DNA of 64,000 bases, from positions 868,001 through 932,000 of the forward strand of contig NZ_CCYK01000006.1 of assembly GCF_000826105.1 (NCBI RefSeq). Reading direction: 5' to 3'. Each line of letters begins with the position of its first letter. The stretch's first letter is position 1. Below are positions 1-11,115 of the stretch, one piece after another. The position numbers and the translations under genes are program-made. The stretch is from Pseudomonas massiliensis (GTDB taxonomy: Bacteria > Pseudomonadota > Gammaproteobacteria > Pseudomonadales > Pseudomonadaceae). The notes beneath the pieces are model-generated. The model had not been told where the DNA came from. It made no database searches and saw nothing but the letters and a program-made list of their open reading frames with translations.

Positions 1-623
1 GCGTGGCGGTGAACGCCGACCTGGACGTCACCCCTTCCCGCCACTTGGATCTGGGTCAGTTGCACCTGGCCGCGCGCATCAACCTCTCGGAGTGGCGCAA
101 CAACACACAGTCCAAGCAGTACATTTCATTCATCAAGGGCAAGAACGGGAAAAAGGTATCGGACTACTTCCGCGACTTCATCGGCTGCCAGGAAGGCGTG
201 GACGGCCCCGGTGAAACCCGTACCCTGCTCAAAGCGTTCAGCGACTACGTTGAAAGCGAAGACCTGCCCGAGGACGCGGCCCGGGAGAAAACCAAGGCGC
301 TGGTGGACTACGCCACCACCCAGACCCGCATGGGCGAACCGGTGGAACTCGAAGAACTCTCCGGGCTGATCGACGAAGACCGCCCGCGCGCGTTCTACGA
401 GCATATCCGCAACAAGGATTACGGCCTGTCTCCAGAGATCCCGGCCGATAAGCGCACCCTCAATCAGTTCCGCCGTTTCACTGGCCGCGCCGAAGGCTTG
501 TCGATCAGCTTCGAAGCCCATTTACTGGGCTCGAAGATCGAATACGACGAAGCCGCCGGCACCCTGACCATCAAGGGCGTGCCCACGCAACTGGCGGACC
601 AGCTCAAGCGGCGCAAGGACTAG
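1..623 (+). CDS. yejK: Nucleoid-associated protein YejK/NdpA, 3' part
   Basis: The gene is cut by the left window edge: the reading frame is open to base 1 and the visible 206 residues are the C-terminal part of a family that is usually about 335 residues long. Members of this family bind the bacterial nucleoid; their exact role is poorly defined. The visible part matches the family from memory, including the blocks INLSEWRNN and [20 protein letters not shown], followed by a helical C-terminal half. The GTG at base 3 is not the true start. The gene is followed by a tandem repeat and no clear terminator. Confidence 0.85.
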   Translation, partial: VAVNADLDVTPSRHLDLGQLHLAARINLSEWRNNTQSKQYISFIKGKNGKKVSDYFRDFIGCQEGVDGPGETRTLLKAFSDYVESEDLPEDAAREKTKALVDYATTQTRMGEPVELEELSGLIDEDRPRAFYEHIRNKDYGLSPEIPADKRTLNQFRRFTGRAEGLSISFEAHLLGSKIEYDEAAGTLTIKGVPTQLADQLKRRKD

Positions 624-680
624 GCGCGGTCCAGGCCGATCATCTCGCTGTCCAGCGCCAAACGCTCAGTTGCCGGGGAA

Positions 681-1040
681 AATTCGCCAGCTTCGCTGGC
701 TCCTACTGGCTAATCGTCTCGCTGGGCGACATCAGCGGCTCGGTTCAGGCGGTGGAAGGCAGCGGCAGCTGCCGAATGGTCCTTATCCGGGGGCGGAATT
801 CGCCAGCTTCGCTGGCTCCCACTGGCTAATCGTCTCGCTGGGCGACATCAGCGGCTCGGTTCAGGCGGTGGAAGGCAGCGGCAGCTGCCGAATGGTCCTT
901 ATCCTGGGGCGGAATTCGCCAGCTTCGCTGGCTCCTACTGGTTAATCGTCTCGCTGGGCGACATCAGCGGCTCGGTTCAGGCGGTGGGAGGCAGCGGCAG
1001 CTGCCGAATGGCCCTTATCCTGGGGCGGAATTGGCCAGGT
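681..1040. repeat. 116-bp tandem repeat, three copies plus a partial one
   Basis: Copies start with AATTCGCCAGC at 681, 797 and 913, exactly 116 bp apart. A fourth, diverging start (AATTGGCCAG) lies at 1029. Each copy carries a small hairpin, GCCAGC-TTC-GCTGGC, followed by CTCC(T/C)ACTGG, which resembles Pseudomonas REP-type elements. A second dyad, CAGCGGCAGCTGCCG, lies later in the unit. Copies differ by only a few bases. The small open frames across this stretch are products of the repeat and are not called as genes. It fills the gap between yejK and the GST gene. Confidence 0.85.
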
Positions 1041-1066
1041 ACCGGACCTCCCACATTGTTACGCCA

Positions 1067-1999
1067 TCACAGCGAACTCAGGGCGAACCCCAGCCGCGGG
1101 AAGTGCACATGCACCACGCCGGCGCGCTCGTCTTCGCGACGGACGACGATCTCTTCCGCATCGCTGTACACCAGCTCGCCACTGACAGGATCTACCCCAT
1201 AGTCGGTGGCGGCGACGCTTACCTTATCCCCTGCCTTGAAGCCGCTGGGATCGACAAAGTCGATTTCCGGGAAGCCCAGTGGCTGCGCCGCCTTGGCGAT
1301 TTCCAATGCCTGCTCGCTGCCGAGCTCGCTGGGACTGCCATGACCGATGGCCAACACACGCTCGAGCCAGGCACTGACGGCAGGGTACTGGTCGACCAGG
1401 CCGGCGGTGACTGGAGTCCCCTTGAGGAACCAGAACACATGGGCCAGGGCGAAGTCGGCATGGGTCGGCTCGCCGAACAGGAACCGCCCGCCCTCGGCAA
1501 GCTGCCGTTCCACACGCCCGATGATGACCGGCCACTGGTGGCGCACGGTCTCGATGGGCAACCGGCTGGCGGTGCCACCGCTGAACAGGCGGGCACGGTC
1601 AGCCAGGAAGGCGTTGCGCTGCTCCTCGCTGAAGCGCGCGAAGCGTACAGCGGCCGATTCAGGCTGGAACACGAAGCTCACCGCGTGCTGGAACACCACT
1701 GAGTCGGCCCAGGCGGCGAAGGTGGAAACCACCGCTTCCTGGTCCTTGGGGATCAGCGCGGAGGTGGGTTGGACCTTGTCGAGCTGCCGGGCGATGAGCG
1801 CGGTGTCGCAGTAGAGGTCAGCGCCGATCTGCAACACCGGTGTCTTGCGATAACCGCCGGTGAGGGCGGTGAGGTCGGGCTTGGGCATCATCGCGGGGAT
1901 GATCACCGATTGCCAGGCCAGGCCCTTGAAGCCCAGCATCAGGCGTGCCTTTTCGGCAAAGGGTGAGGTGGGATAGTGATGCAGGATCGGTGCGCTCAT
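1067..1999 (-). CDS. Glutathione S-transferase family protein
   Basis: A 310-residue protein starting MSAPILHHYPTSPFAEKARL, a typical GST thioredoxin-fold N-terminus with the active-site region near residues 9-16. A GST N-domain covers about residues 3-80 and a helical C-domain about 100-220. The tail (about 230-310) is longer than in a minimal GST and resembles the extended C-terminal region of a Pseudomonas GST subfamily. The start was placed at 1999; an upstream in-frame extension to 2065 has no GST-like sequence. It stands alone between two repeat-rich regions. The substrate cannot be told from the sequence. Confidence 0.82.
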   Translation of the reverse strand: MSAPILHHYPTSPFAEKARLMLGFKGLAWQSVIIPAMMPKPDLTALTGGYRKTPVLQIGADLYCDTALIARQLDKVQPTSALIPKDQEAVVSTFAAWADSVVFQHAVSFVFQPESAAVRFARFSEEQRNAFLADRARLFSGGTASRLPIETVRHQWPVIIGRVERQLAEGGRFLFGEPTHADFALAHVFWFLKGTPVTAGLVDQYPAVSAWLERVLAIGHGSPSELGSEQALEIAKAAQPLGFPEIDFVDPSGFKAGDKVSVAATDYGVDPVSGELVYSDAEEIVVRREDERAGVVHVHFPRLGFALSSL

Positions 2000-2118
2000 G
2001 GCGGTATCCAGGCGGGGGGTGGCCTTGCAGCTTAGCGGCAAGGATGGGCCGCGCCTACCCCACACTGTCTAAGTGTCCGCCCTTGCATTGGTGTTGACGG
2101 CAGCCGCCTTAAAACACT

Positions 2119-2420
2119 GGACGGCGTAGGCCGTCCCTTGCACAGATGGCACAGGCGCCGCCGAATGCGCCTCGGCTCGGCCGAGTGGAGGCATGGCGAA
2201 GCTGGGCGCCCGCCAGGGAAGGCGGGCGAGCGGCGCCAGGGCAGGGATGCCCTGTCGACGCGCCCCAAGCCCGAGCCATGCCGGAAGGAGGGAACCCCCG
2301 CCTTGGCGGGGGCCGAACGAACAGCGCGGATGGTTTGCCCCCCCTTTGCCGAAACAAAGGGGGGTCGCCGTAAAGGCGAAACCGTCAGCGGCGCCGACGC
2401 GCAAACCAGTCAGGCTTGAA
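2119..2420. other. GC-rich hairpin-dense non-coding element
   Basis: This is the main content of the 500-bp gap between the GST and GIY-YIG genes. Perfect hairpins are visible: GGACGGC-gtag-GCCGTCC (2119-2136), CCCCCGCC-tt-GGCGGGGG (2295-2312) and CCCCCCTTTG-ccgaaa-CAAAGGGGGG (2339-2364). A shorter TCGCC/GGCGA hairpin follows at about 2365-2380. Open frames exist on both strands but have no recognisable protein and look like by-products of the GC content. From memory, similar stretches occur in other Pseudomonas genomes and are often mis-annotated as hypothetical proteins; that is not verified here. Confidence 0.5.
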
Positions 2421-2498
2421 TGACGAGGCTCACGAAGGGATTTCGGCAGAGTCGCCTCGTGTGCTTATTAACCGTTACACATAGCGACCCGAAGTGCA

Positions 2499-2777
2499 TC
2501 AATCAAGCCGATCACCCTGCCATTGTGCCGCCATGGCCTCCTTCACCTTCTTGGGCAACCGCTTGATGGCCCGCTCCGCGCGCAAGGCCTCGCCCTTTGC
2601 CTCACAGGCCTGGATATACACCAAAGCCACCGCGGGGCTGGAACGGAAGAACCGCGCGCCCTTGCCGCCCTGGTGCGCGGCGAACCGCCGGTAGGGGTCA
2701 TTGCTGATGCCGCAGTACAACGACCCATTGGCCGCTCGCACCAGGTAAACGCACCAGGGCGCGGCGGTCTCAGCCAT
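2499..2777 (-). CDS. GIY-YIG domain protein (UPF0213-like)
   Basis: A 92-residue single-domain protein. The GIY-YIG core is seen as [18 protein letters not shown] at about residues 9-26, followed by [19 protein letters not shown] with the conserved Arg, and a basic C-terminal helix. This small family is related to UvrC and homing-endonuclease catalytic domains; cellular roles are mostly unknown. Its start overlaps the end of the upstream MFS gene by 8 bp, so the two are probably cotranscribed, although no functional link is obvious. Confidence 0.85.
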   Translation of the reverse strand: MAETAAPWCVYLVRAANGSLYCGISNDPYRRFAAHQGGKGARFFRSSPAVALVYIQACEAKGEALRAERAIKRLPKKVKEAMAAQWQGDRLD

Positions 2778-4008
2778 CGACCCGCTCGCTGCGGACAGCC
2801 ACCAGTCGGGCCCGGCCCGCGCCCATGCCCGCTGTCAACGCCGCTACCCCAATGACTGCGAATACCCAACCCATGGCTGCCCAGCCACCCGTGAGGTCGT
2901 GCACCACGCCAACGGCCAATGGCCCCATGGAAGCCAGGGTGTAGCCGAAGCCTTGAGCCATGCCAGACAAGCCAGCAGCCACGTGGGAGTCCGCAGAACG
3001 CAGCACGATCAGGGTCAGCGCTACCGCAAAGACACCGCCCTGCCCTAGCCCGAGCACCACGGCCCAACCCCAGAGACCACTGAGCGGCGCATAGAGACAA
3101 CCGAACAGACCCACCAGGCTCAGGCCCATCACCAGGAAGATGGCCAGCCGCTGGTCCTTGCCGCGAGTCGCCAGCCAGGGCGCGCTAAGGGAGCTGGCCA
3201 ACTGGACGATGATCGAGCCGGACGTGACCAGGCCCGCCTCGGCAGGCGAAAGGCCGCGGTCGATGAGAATGGAGGGCAGCCAGCCGAACACGATGTAGGC
3301 CAGCGAGGACTGCAAGCCCATGAAGAGCGTGACCTGCCAGGCCAGCGGGTCACGCAGCAACCCTCGTACGCGGTAGACCGCCCGGTTGGCGTGGTGGTTG
3401 GCGCGGGTCTGGGGCCACCAGGCTACAGCGGCTATTACTGCCGGAATCAGCCAAAAGCCCAGGCCCAGGCGCCAACTGTCACCGAAGGCCTCGCTCAAGG
3501 GCACGCTGCTGCCAGCGGCCACGGCGGCACCAAGGCAAAGGGCCATGGTGTAGACCCCCGTCATGGTGCCCGCCTGGGCCGGAAAATCACGTTTGACGAT
3601 GCCAGGCAGCAACACCCCGATCACGCCGATGCTGGCACCGGCGACCACGCTGCCGACGAATACGCCCAAGGCGCCGAACTGGGTGCGCAATGCAATGCCC
3701 AGCGCCAGCAGCAACAACACGCCGCATACGGTGCGCTCGGCGCCGAACCGCCTGGAGAGCATAGGTGCCAAAGGCGCGAAGATGCCCAGGCAGAACACCG
3801 GAAGGGTGGTCAGCAGGCCAGCCGCCGCGGCGCTCAGGCCCAGATCGTCGGATACCTGGTGCAGTAGCGGGGCAAGGCTGGACAAGGCTGGCCGCAGATT
3901 CAGGGCCACCAGTATCAGGCCAGCGATCAACAGGGCCACGCGGGCGCGGGGCCGGGAGACGCCGCCCTGTTCAATGGCGGCATCGGTGGGTGCGTTCTGG
4001 GCAGGCAT
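2770..4008 (-). CDS. MFS transporter, CynX/NimT-type
   Basis: A 412-residue inner-membrane protein with about 12 hydrophobic segments. The N-terminal motif [19 protein letters not shown] is typical of the CynX/NimT (cyanate / 2-nitroimidazole permease-like) family. The ATG at 4008 is preferred; an in-frame TTG at 4044 would add 12 unconserved residues. A short dyad TTTTGT-a-ACAAAA lies at 4034-4046 just upstream. The 3' end overlaps the GIY-YIG gene. No cyanase or amidohydrolase is nearby, so the substrate is unknown. Confidence 0.8.
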   Translation of the reverse strand: MPAQNAPTDAAIEQGGVSRPRARVALLIAGLILVALNLRPALSSLAPLLHQVSDDLGLSAAAAGLLTTLPVFCLGIFAPLAPMLSRRFGAERTVCGVLLLLALGIALRTQFGALGVFVGSVVAGASIGVIGVLLPGIVKRDFPAQAGTMTGVYTMALCLGAAVAAGSSVPLSEAFGDSWRLGLGFWLIPAVIAAVAWWPQTRANHHANRAVYRVRGLLRDPLAWQVTLFMGLQSSLAYIVFGWLPSILIDRGLSPAEAGLVTSGSIIVQLASSLSAPWLATRGKDQRLAIFLVMGLSLVGLFGCLYAPLSGLWGWAVVLGLGQGGVFAVALTLIVLRSADSHVAAGLSGMAQGFGYTLASMGPLAVGVVHDLTGGWAAMGWVFAVIGVAALTAGMGAGRARLVAVRSERVDG

Positions 4009-4119
4009 AGGAAACTCGGCTGGGCAGGTTTGTTTTTGTAACAAAACGGCCCAGCACTTTACGCCTGCTGCGGGAAGTGGATCAACCGGTCAGGTCGTTG
4101 CGGGCCTGACCGGTTGCGA

Positions 4120-4884
<765 letters not shown>

Positions 4885-4899
4885 GTTCTCTCCTGACGC

Positions 4900-5997
4900 T
4901 TAGCGCTTATGACCGGTGTCCAGCTTGCGTTCCAGATGAATGGAGTAGCGGGACATGCCGAAACAGAAAATCCAGAACACCAGGGCGGCGAAAACGTAGC
5001 CCTCGGTGGCCATGCCGAGCCATTTAGGGTCGGCGGCGGCTTGCTTGACGCTGTTGAGCAGGTCGAACAGGCCAATGATGATCACCAGGCTGGTGTCCTT
5101 GAACAGAGCGATGAAGGTATTGACCAGGCCCGGAATCACCAGCTTGAGGGCTTGCGGCAATACCACCAGCCCCATGCTGCGCCAGTAGCCCAGGCCCATG
5201 GCCGCAGCTGCTTCGTACTGGCCCTTGGGAATGGCTTGCATGCCGCCACGCACTACCTCGGCCACATAGGCCGACTGGAACAGGATCACCCCGATCAATG
5301 CCCGTAGCAGCTTGTCGAAGTTCATCCCTTCGGGAAGGAACAGCGGCAGCATCACCGAGGACATGAACAGAACGGTGATCAGTGGCACGCCACGCCAGAA
5401 CTCGATGAAGGTCACGCATACCACCTTCACTGCCGGCATCTTCGAACGCCGGCCTAGCGCCAGCAGGATCCCCAGCGGCAAGGCCCCGGCGATACCCACG
5501 GTGGCGATCACCAGGGTCAGCATCAGGCCGCCCCACTGGCTGGTCGGCACCGTGTCCAGGCCAAGCACGCCGCCATGCAGCAGGCACCAGGCAATGATCG
5601 GGTAGACCACCAGGAACGCGATGCCGTACTTGACCTTCTTCGGCACCTTGGGAATGAACAGCGGCGCAGCGCCCAGTATGGCCAGCCAGACGGTAAGGTC
5701 TACCCGCCAGCGCAGGTCACTGGGGTAATAGCCGTACATGAACTGGCCCAGGCGTTGCTGGATGAACACCCAGCAGGCGCCCTCCTTGGTGCAGTCGGCA
5801 CGGACAGTGCCTACCCAATTGGCGTCGAAGATGGCCCAGTTCAGTACCGGTGGCACGATGAGCCAGACAAGGTATACCGCCAACAGCGTCAGCAGGGTAT
5901 TGAACCAGCCTGAGAACAGGTTGGCGCGCATCCAGGCCCAGGCGCCTACCGCTTTCACGGGTGGCGGCTGGTCGGGTTTGAACACATGTGTCGTCAT
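4900..5997 (-). CDS. aapM: General L-amino acid ABC transporter, permease AapM
   Basis: A 365-residue membrane protein. The N-terminal third holds extra transmembrane segments and a periplasmic stretch typical of Aap permeases, which are longer than the 220-residue His/Glu permeases. The C-terminal half has the binding-protein-dependent permease domain with the EAA-type loop at YEAAAAMGLGYWRSMGLVVL, which contacts AapP. It begins 10 bp after the aapQ stop and is translated as part of the same operon. Polar amino acids, especially acidic ones, are the expected substrates from the family. Confidence 0.93.
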   Translation of the reverse strand: MTTHVFKPDQPPPVKAVGAWAWMRANLFSGWFNTLLTLLAVYLVWLIVPPVLNWAIFDANWVGTVRADCTKEGACWVFIQQRLGQFMYGYYPSDLRWRVDLTVWLAILGAAPLFIPKVPKKVKYGIAFLVVYPIIAWCLLHGGVLGLDTVPTSQWGGLMLTLVIATVGIAGALPLGILLALGRRSKMPAVKVVCVTFIEFWRGVPLITVLFMSSVMLPLFLPEGMNFDKLLRALIGVILFQSAYVAEVVRGGMQAIPKGQYEAAAAMGLGYWRSMGLVVLPQALKLVIPGLVNTFIALFKDTSLVIIIGLFDLLNSVKQAAADPKWLGMATEGYVFAALVFWIFCFGMSRYSIHLERKLDTGHKR

Positions 5998-6007
5998 GGG
6001 GAAAATC

Positions 6008-7198
6008 CTAGCGCTCGATCAGCGCGATGCGCTTGTTGTACCAGTTCATCAGCAGGGAAATGCTGATGCTGATGGCCAGGTACACGCTCATGGTGATGGC
6101 GATGACTTCGATGGCTTGGCCCGTCTGGTTCAGCACGGTACCGGCGAACAGCGAGACCATTTCCGGATAGCCGATGCCGGCCGCCAGGGAGGAGTTCTTC
6201 GCCAGGTTCAGGTATTGGCTGGTCAGGGGCGGAATGATCACCCGCAGCGCCTGGGGAATGATCACCTTGCGCAGGGTAGGCCCGTTGCGCAGGCCCAAGG
6301 AGCGCGCGGCCTCGGTCTGCCCATGGCTGACCGACTTGATGCCCGAACGCACGATCTCGGCGATGAAGGCCGCGGTATAGACCGTCAGCGCCAGGGTCAG
6401 CGCGAGCAATTCGGGGATCATCACCCAGCCGCCCACGAAGTTGAAGCCGCGCAGGGCCGGCACCTCCCAGTGGAAGGGCGCGCCGAACAGCAAGGATGCC
6501 AGGGCGGGAATCACAACGAGGATGGCCAGGCCTGCCCAGAACTTGTGGAATGGCTGGCCGGTGGCCTCGAAGCGCCGGTTGGCCCAGCGAACCATCAGGA
6601 TCAGTGCGACCAGAGCGATCGCCAGGCTGACAATGAATGGCCAGAAACCTTCGGCCGGATTGGCCCCTGGCATATTCAGCCCGCGGTTGCTGATGAAGAA
6701 GCGGTCCGCGATGTTGATGCTGCCTCGTGGCCCTGGCAGGGTCAGGAAGACCGCGAAATACCAGAACAGGATCTGCAACAGGGGAGGAATGTTGCGGAAG
6801 ACCTCGATGTAGACGGTCGCCAGCTTGTTCACCATCCAGTTGTTGGACAGCCGCGCCACCCCGATCACGAACCCCAGCAAGGTCGCCAGCACGATGCCGA
6901 TGAAGGTCACTAGCAAGGTGTTGAGCAGGCCGATCACGAACACCCTGGCATAGGTATCCGATTCCACATAGGGGATCAGGTGCTGGGCGATACCGAAGCC
7001 GGCGCTGCGCTCGAGGAAGTCGAACCCAGAGGTGATGCCGCGGTGCTGCAGGTTGGTCTGGGTGTTATCGAACAGGTACCAGCCCAGTGATACCACCGCG
7101 ACCACGGTAATGATCTGGAAGACCCAGGCGCGCACTCGCGGATCGGTCAGGGAAAACCGCCCGGATTGCGCGCTGGGTGCGCCGTTGTGTTTTTGCAT
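6008..7198 (-). CDS. aapQ: General L-amino acid ABC transporter, permease AapQ
   Basis: A 396-residue membrane protein, the heterodimer partner of AapM. It has several N-terminal membrane spans, a long central insertion (about residues 90-200) and a C-terminal permease domain. The EAA-type loop reads TEAARSLGLRNGPTLRKVII. The binding-protein gene aapJ lies upstream, separated by 157 bp that hold a strong stem-loop. Both the extended length and the gene order support the Aap assignment over a GltJK-type system. Confidence 0.93.
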   Translation of the reverse strand: MQKHNGAPSAQSGRFSLTDPRVRAWVFQIITVVAVVSLGWYLFDNTQTNLQHRGITSGFDFLERSAGFGIAQHLIPYVESDTYARVFVIGLLNTLLVTFIGIVLATLLGFVIGVARLSNNWMVNKLATVYIEVFRNIPPLLQILFWYFAVFLTLPGPRGSINIADRFFISNRGLNMPGANPAEGFWPFIVSLAIALVALILMVRWANRRFEATGQPFHKFWAGLAILVVIPALASLLFGAPFHWEVPALRGFNFVGGWVMIPELLALTLALTVYTAAFIAEIVRSGIKSVSHGQTEAARSLGLRNGPTLRKVIIPQALRVIIPPLTSQYLNLAKNSSLAAGIGYPEMVSLFAGTVLNQTGQAIEVIAITMSVYLAISISISLLMNWYNKRIALIER

Positions 7199-7260
7199 GA
7201 AATGCCCCGAATGAAACGGACGATACAGCGGTTCGAATGGCGAGCAGGGATTGGAAACGC

Positions 7261-7306
7261 CAAGGCAGGCGCATGCGCGTTTGATCGCGTCACTGCGCCT
7301 GCCTTG
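7261..7306 (-). promoter_or_regulatory. Stem-loop between aapJ and aapQ
   Basis: The arms CAAGGCAGGCGCA (7261-7273) and TGCGCCTGCCTTG (7294-7306) pair perfectly over 13 bp around a 20-nt loop. No U-run follows on the minus strand, so it is not a classical terminator. In many ABC operons such a stem after the binding-protein gene stabilises the upstream mRNA and gives the excess of binding protein over permease; that role is inferred here. Confidence 0.6.
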
Positions 7307-7355
7307 TTCTTCCTTTCTGCTCGCTACGCCAGCGGCTATGCTGGCGACCTGGCAA

Positions 7356-8384
7356 TCAACGTACCGGTGGTGCGTACATGATGCCGCCGTTGGTCCAGAG
7401 CGCGTTCATGCCGCGGTCGATCTCAAGCGCGGTGCCCTTGCCCAGGTTCTTCTCGAAGATCTCGCCGTAGTTGCCGACCTGCTTGACGATCTGCACTACC
7501 CAATCCTTCGGCAGGCCCAGGTCCTTGCCGTATTCGCCGTCGGCGCCGAGCAGGCGAGCCACGTCCGGGTTCTTGGTGGACTTGGCCTGCTCTTCGACGT
7601 TCTTGGAGCTCACGCCGGCTTCCTCGGCGTTGAGCATGGCGAACAGGCTCCACTTGACCACGTTCAGCCACTCGTCATCACCCTTGCGGACCACCGGGCC
7701 CAGGGGTTCCTTGGAGATGGTTTCCGGCAGCACGATGAAGTCGGTCTTGGCCGCCAGCTTGGAGCGCTGTGCGTAGAGCTGCGATTTGTCCGAGGTCAGC
7801 ACGTCGCAACGGCCGCTTTCCAGAGACTTGGCCGATTCGTCCGAGGTGTCGAAGGTAATGGGGGTGTATTTCAGGCCGTTGGAGCGGAAGTAGTCCGACA
7901 CGTTCAGCTCGGTGGTGGTACCGGCCTGGATGCAGATGGTGGCGCCGTCCAGTTCCTTGGCGCTGCTCACGCCCAGCTTCTTGTTCACCAGGAAGCCTAC
8001 GCCGTCGTAGTAGGTGACGCCAGCGAAGATCAGGCCCATGCCCGCGTCACGCGAGCTGGTCCAGGTGGTGTTGCGCGACAGCACGTCGATCTCGCCGGAT
8101 TGCAGCGCGGTGAAGCGCTCCTTGGCGTTGAGCTGGCTGAACTTGACCTTGCTGGCGTCACCGAAAACGGCGGCCGCCACGGCCCGGCACACATCCGCGT
8201 CGATGCCGACAATCTTGCCCTGAGCGTCCGGCACGGAGAAGCCCGGAAGGCCGTCGCTCACGCCACACTGAACGAAGCCCTTTTTCTTCACGCCATCCAG
8301 GGTAGCTCCCGCCTGAGCGAAACCACTGGCCCCGATCAGGGCGGCGGTGGTCAGTACAGCCAGGGTGGATTTCAACATCTGCAT
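7356..8384 (-). CDS. aapJ: General L-amino acid ABC transporter, periplasmic binding protein AapJ
   Basis: A 342-residue precursor with an N-terminal signal peptide (TLAVLTTAALIGASGFAQAG, cleavage after AQA expected). The mature protein has the type II solute-binding fold of polar amino-acid binders; FVQCGVSDGLPGFSVPDAQG and VGIDADVCRAVAAAVFGD are characteristic. A strong Shine-Dalgarno, GGAGG, sits 7 bp before the ATG. It is the first gene of aapJQMP and its transcript starts in the 435-bp gap upstream. Confidence 0.93.
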   Translation of the reverse strand: MQMLKSTLAVLTTAALIGASGFAQAGATLDGVKKKGFVQCGVSDGLPGFSVPDAQGKIVGIDADVCRAVAAAVFGDASKVKFSQLNAKERFTALQSGEIDVLSRNTTWTSSRDAGMGLIFAGVTYYDGVGFLVNKKLGVSSAKELDGATICIQAGTTTELNVSDYFRSNGLKYTPITFDTSDESAKSLESGRCDVLTSDKSQLYAQRSKLAAKTDFIVLPETISKEPLGPVVRKGDDEWLNVVKWSLFAMLNAEEAGVSSKNVEEQAKSTKNPDVARLLGADGEYGKDLGLPKDWVVQIVKQVGNYGEIFEKNLGKGTALEIDRGMNALWTNGGIMYAPPVR

Positions 8385-9476
<1,092 letters not shown>

Positions 9477-9557
9477 GCCGCTCGGAGCGCGGCACTACGC
9501 CGCGCTCGATTCTTGCATTACACTGCCAGCGAACCTTTCCTTACAATTAATGACGAG

Positions 9558-11036
9558 ATGACCGTGCTCAAAGCACTCAAGAAAATGTTCGGCAAGGGTG
9601 AGGCTGAGCCGCTCGCCGCCGCACCTGCTTCTCCCGCCGAGGCGCGTCCAGCACGACCGGCACCGGCAGTGACTGCCCCCGCTCGCGAATCCCAGCAGGC
9701 ACCCCGCGGCGCCAAACGCCATGCCACGGCAGCACCAGCACCCACCGCCCCTGTCGCACCCGCAACACCGCCCGAACGGCCGCGCAAGGCCCGCACCGTA
9801 GCGACCAAGGCGCCTGTGAAGCCATGGAACCTCGAAGATTTCCAGGTCGAGCCCCAGGAAGGCAAGACGCGCTTCCACGACTTCCCCCTGCGCCCTGAAC
9901 TGATGCGCGCCATCCACGACCTGGGCTTCCCTTATTGCACGCCGATCCAGGCCCAGGTGCTGGGCTTCACCCTCAAAGGGCGCGATGCCATCGGCCGGGC
10001 GCAGACCGGCACCGGCAAGACCGCGGCCTTTCTGATTTCCACCATCAGCCAGCTATTGCAGACACCTCCTCCGGCCGAACGCTACATGGGCGAGCCCCGT
10101 GCGCTGATCATCGCGCCTACCCGGGAACTGGTCGTGCAGATCGCCAAGGATGCCGCCCAGCTCACCAAGTACAGCGGCCTGAACGTGATGACTTTCGTCG
10201 GCGGGATGGACTTCGACAAGCAGCTCAAGCAACTGGAGTCGCGCTTCTGCGACATCCTGGTAGCCACCCCGGGTCGCCTGCTTGACTTCAACCAGCGCGG
10301 CGAAGTGCACTTGGACATGGTCGAAGTGATGGTGCTGGACGAGGCGGACCGCATGCTGGACATGGGCTTCATCCCCCAGGTGCGGCAGATCATCCGGCAG
10401 ACGCCACCCAAGAGCGAACGCCAGACCCTCCTGTTCTCGGCCACCTTCACCGAGGACGTGATGAACCTGGCGCGCCAATGGACTACGGAGCCGGCGATCG
10501 TCGAGATCGAGCCGGAGCAGGTGGCCAGCGATACCGTGGAACAGCACGTTTATGCAGTGGCCAGCAGCGACAAGTACAAGTTGCTCTATAACCTGGTGAC
10601 CAGCCAGGGCTGGGATCGGGTGATGGTGTTCGCCAATCGCAAGGATGAAGTACGTCGCATCGAGGAGCGTCTGGTCAAGGACGGCATCAATGCGGCCCAG
10701 CTGTCCGGGGACGTGCCCCAGCACAAGCGGATCAAGACGCTGGAAGCCTTCCGCGCAGGCCAGGTGCAGGTCTTGGTCGCCACCGACGTGGCAGGACGGG
10801 GCATTCACATCGAAGGCATCAGCCACGTGATCAACTTCACCCTGCCGGAAGACCCGGACGACTACGTTCACCGGATCGGCCGCACCGGCCGCGCGGGGAC
10901 CAGCGGGGTTTCGATCAGCTTCGCTGGGGAATATGACGCTTACCAACTGCCTGCCATCGAGGCGCTGCTGGGCCGCAAGATCAGCTGCGAGATGCCGCCC
11001 GAGGCACTGCTCAAACCTGTGGGGCGGCGTACATAG
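9558..11036 (+). CDS. rhlB: ATP-dependent DEAD-box RNA helicase, RhlB type
   Basis: A 492-residue helicase. Residues 1-90 form an Ala/Pro/Arg-rich, low-complexity N-terminal extension. The RecA-like core follows, with the Q-motif around [13 protein letters not shown], motif [13 protein letters not shown], Ia APTRELVVQ, motif [13 protein letters not shown], motif III SATF and motif [12 protein letters not shown]. RhlB-type helicases unwind structured RNA, classically with the degradosome. The ATG at 9558 begins the conserved [13 protein letters not shown]. An upstream TTG at 9513 is less likely. The gene is followed directly by the 67-bp repeat array. Confidence 0.85.
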   Translation: MTVLKALKKMFGKGEAEPLAAAPASPAEARPARPAPAVTAPARESQQAPRGAKRHATAAPAPTAPVAPATPPERPRKARTVATKAPVKPWNLEDFQVEPQEGKTRFHDFPLRPELMRAIHDLGFPYCTPIQAQVLGFTLKGRDAIGRAQTGTGKTAAFLISTISQLLQTPPPAERYMGEPRALIIAPTRELVVQIAKDAAQLTKYSGLNVMTFVGGMDFDKQLKQLESRFCDILVATPGRLLDFNQRGEVHLDMVEVMVLDEADRMLDMGFIPQVRQIIRQTPPKSERQTLLFSATFTEDVMNLARQWTTEPAIVEIEPEQVASDTVEQHVYAVASSDKYKLLYNLVTSQGWDRVMVFANRKDEVRRIEERLVKDGINAAQLSGDVPQHKRIKTLEAFRAGQVQVLVATDVAGRGIHIEGISHVINFTLPEDPDDYVHRIGRTGRAGTSGVSISFAGEYDAYQLPAIEALLGRKISCEMPPEALLKPVGRRT

Positions 11037-11115
11037 GCGCAAGCTGTCGGGGACGCCAATGGACCTGGGCCATTTGCGCCGGTGGGAACCAGCGGAGCTG
11101 GCGAATGTCAGCTCA

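Noticed and set aside
670..1202. Small open frames rich in GSGSCRMVLI-type repeats
   Set aside because: They are translations of the 116-bp tandem repeat, with no ribosome site and no family resemblance.
2069..2423. Overlapping open frames on both strands near the GIY-YIG gene
   Set aside because: GC-rich hairpin element with open frames in several frames; no codon-usage or family support for any one of them.
4034..4046. TTTTGT-a-ACAAAA dyad upstream of the CynX-type gene as an operator
   Set aside because: Low-complexity A/T arms of 6 bp close to the start codon; could easily arise by chance and no matching regulator is nearby.
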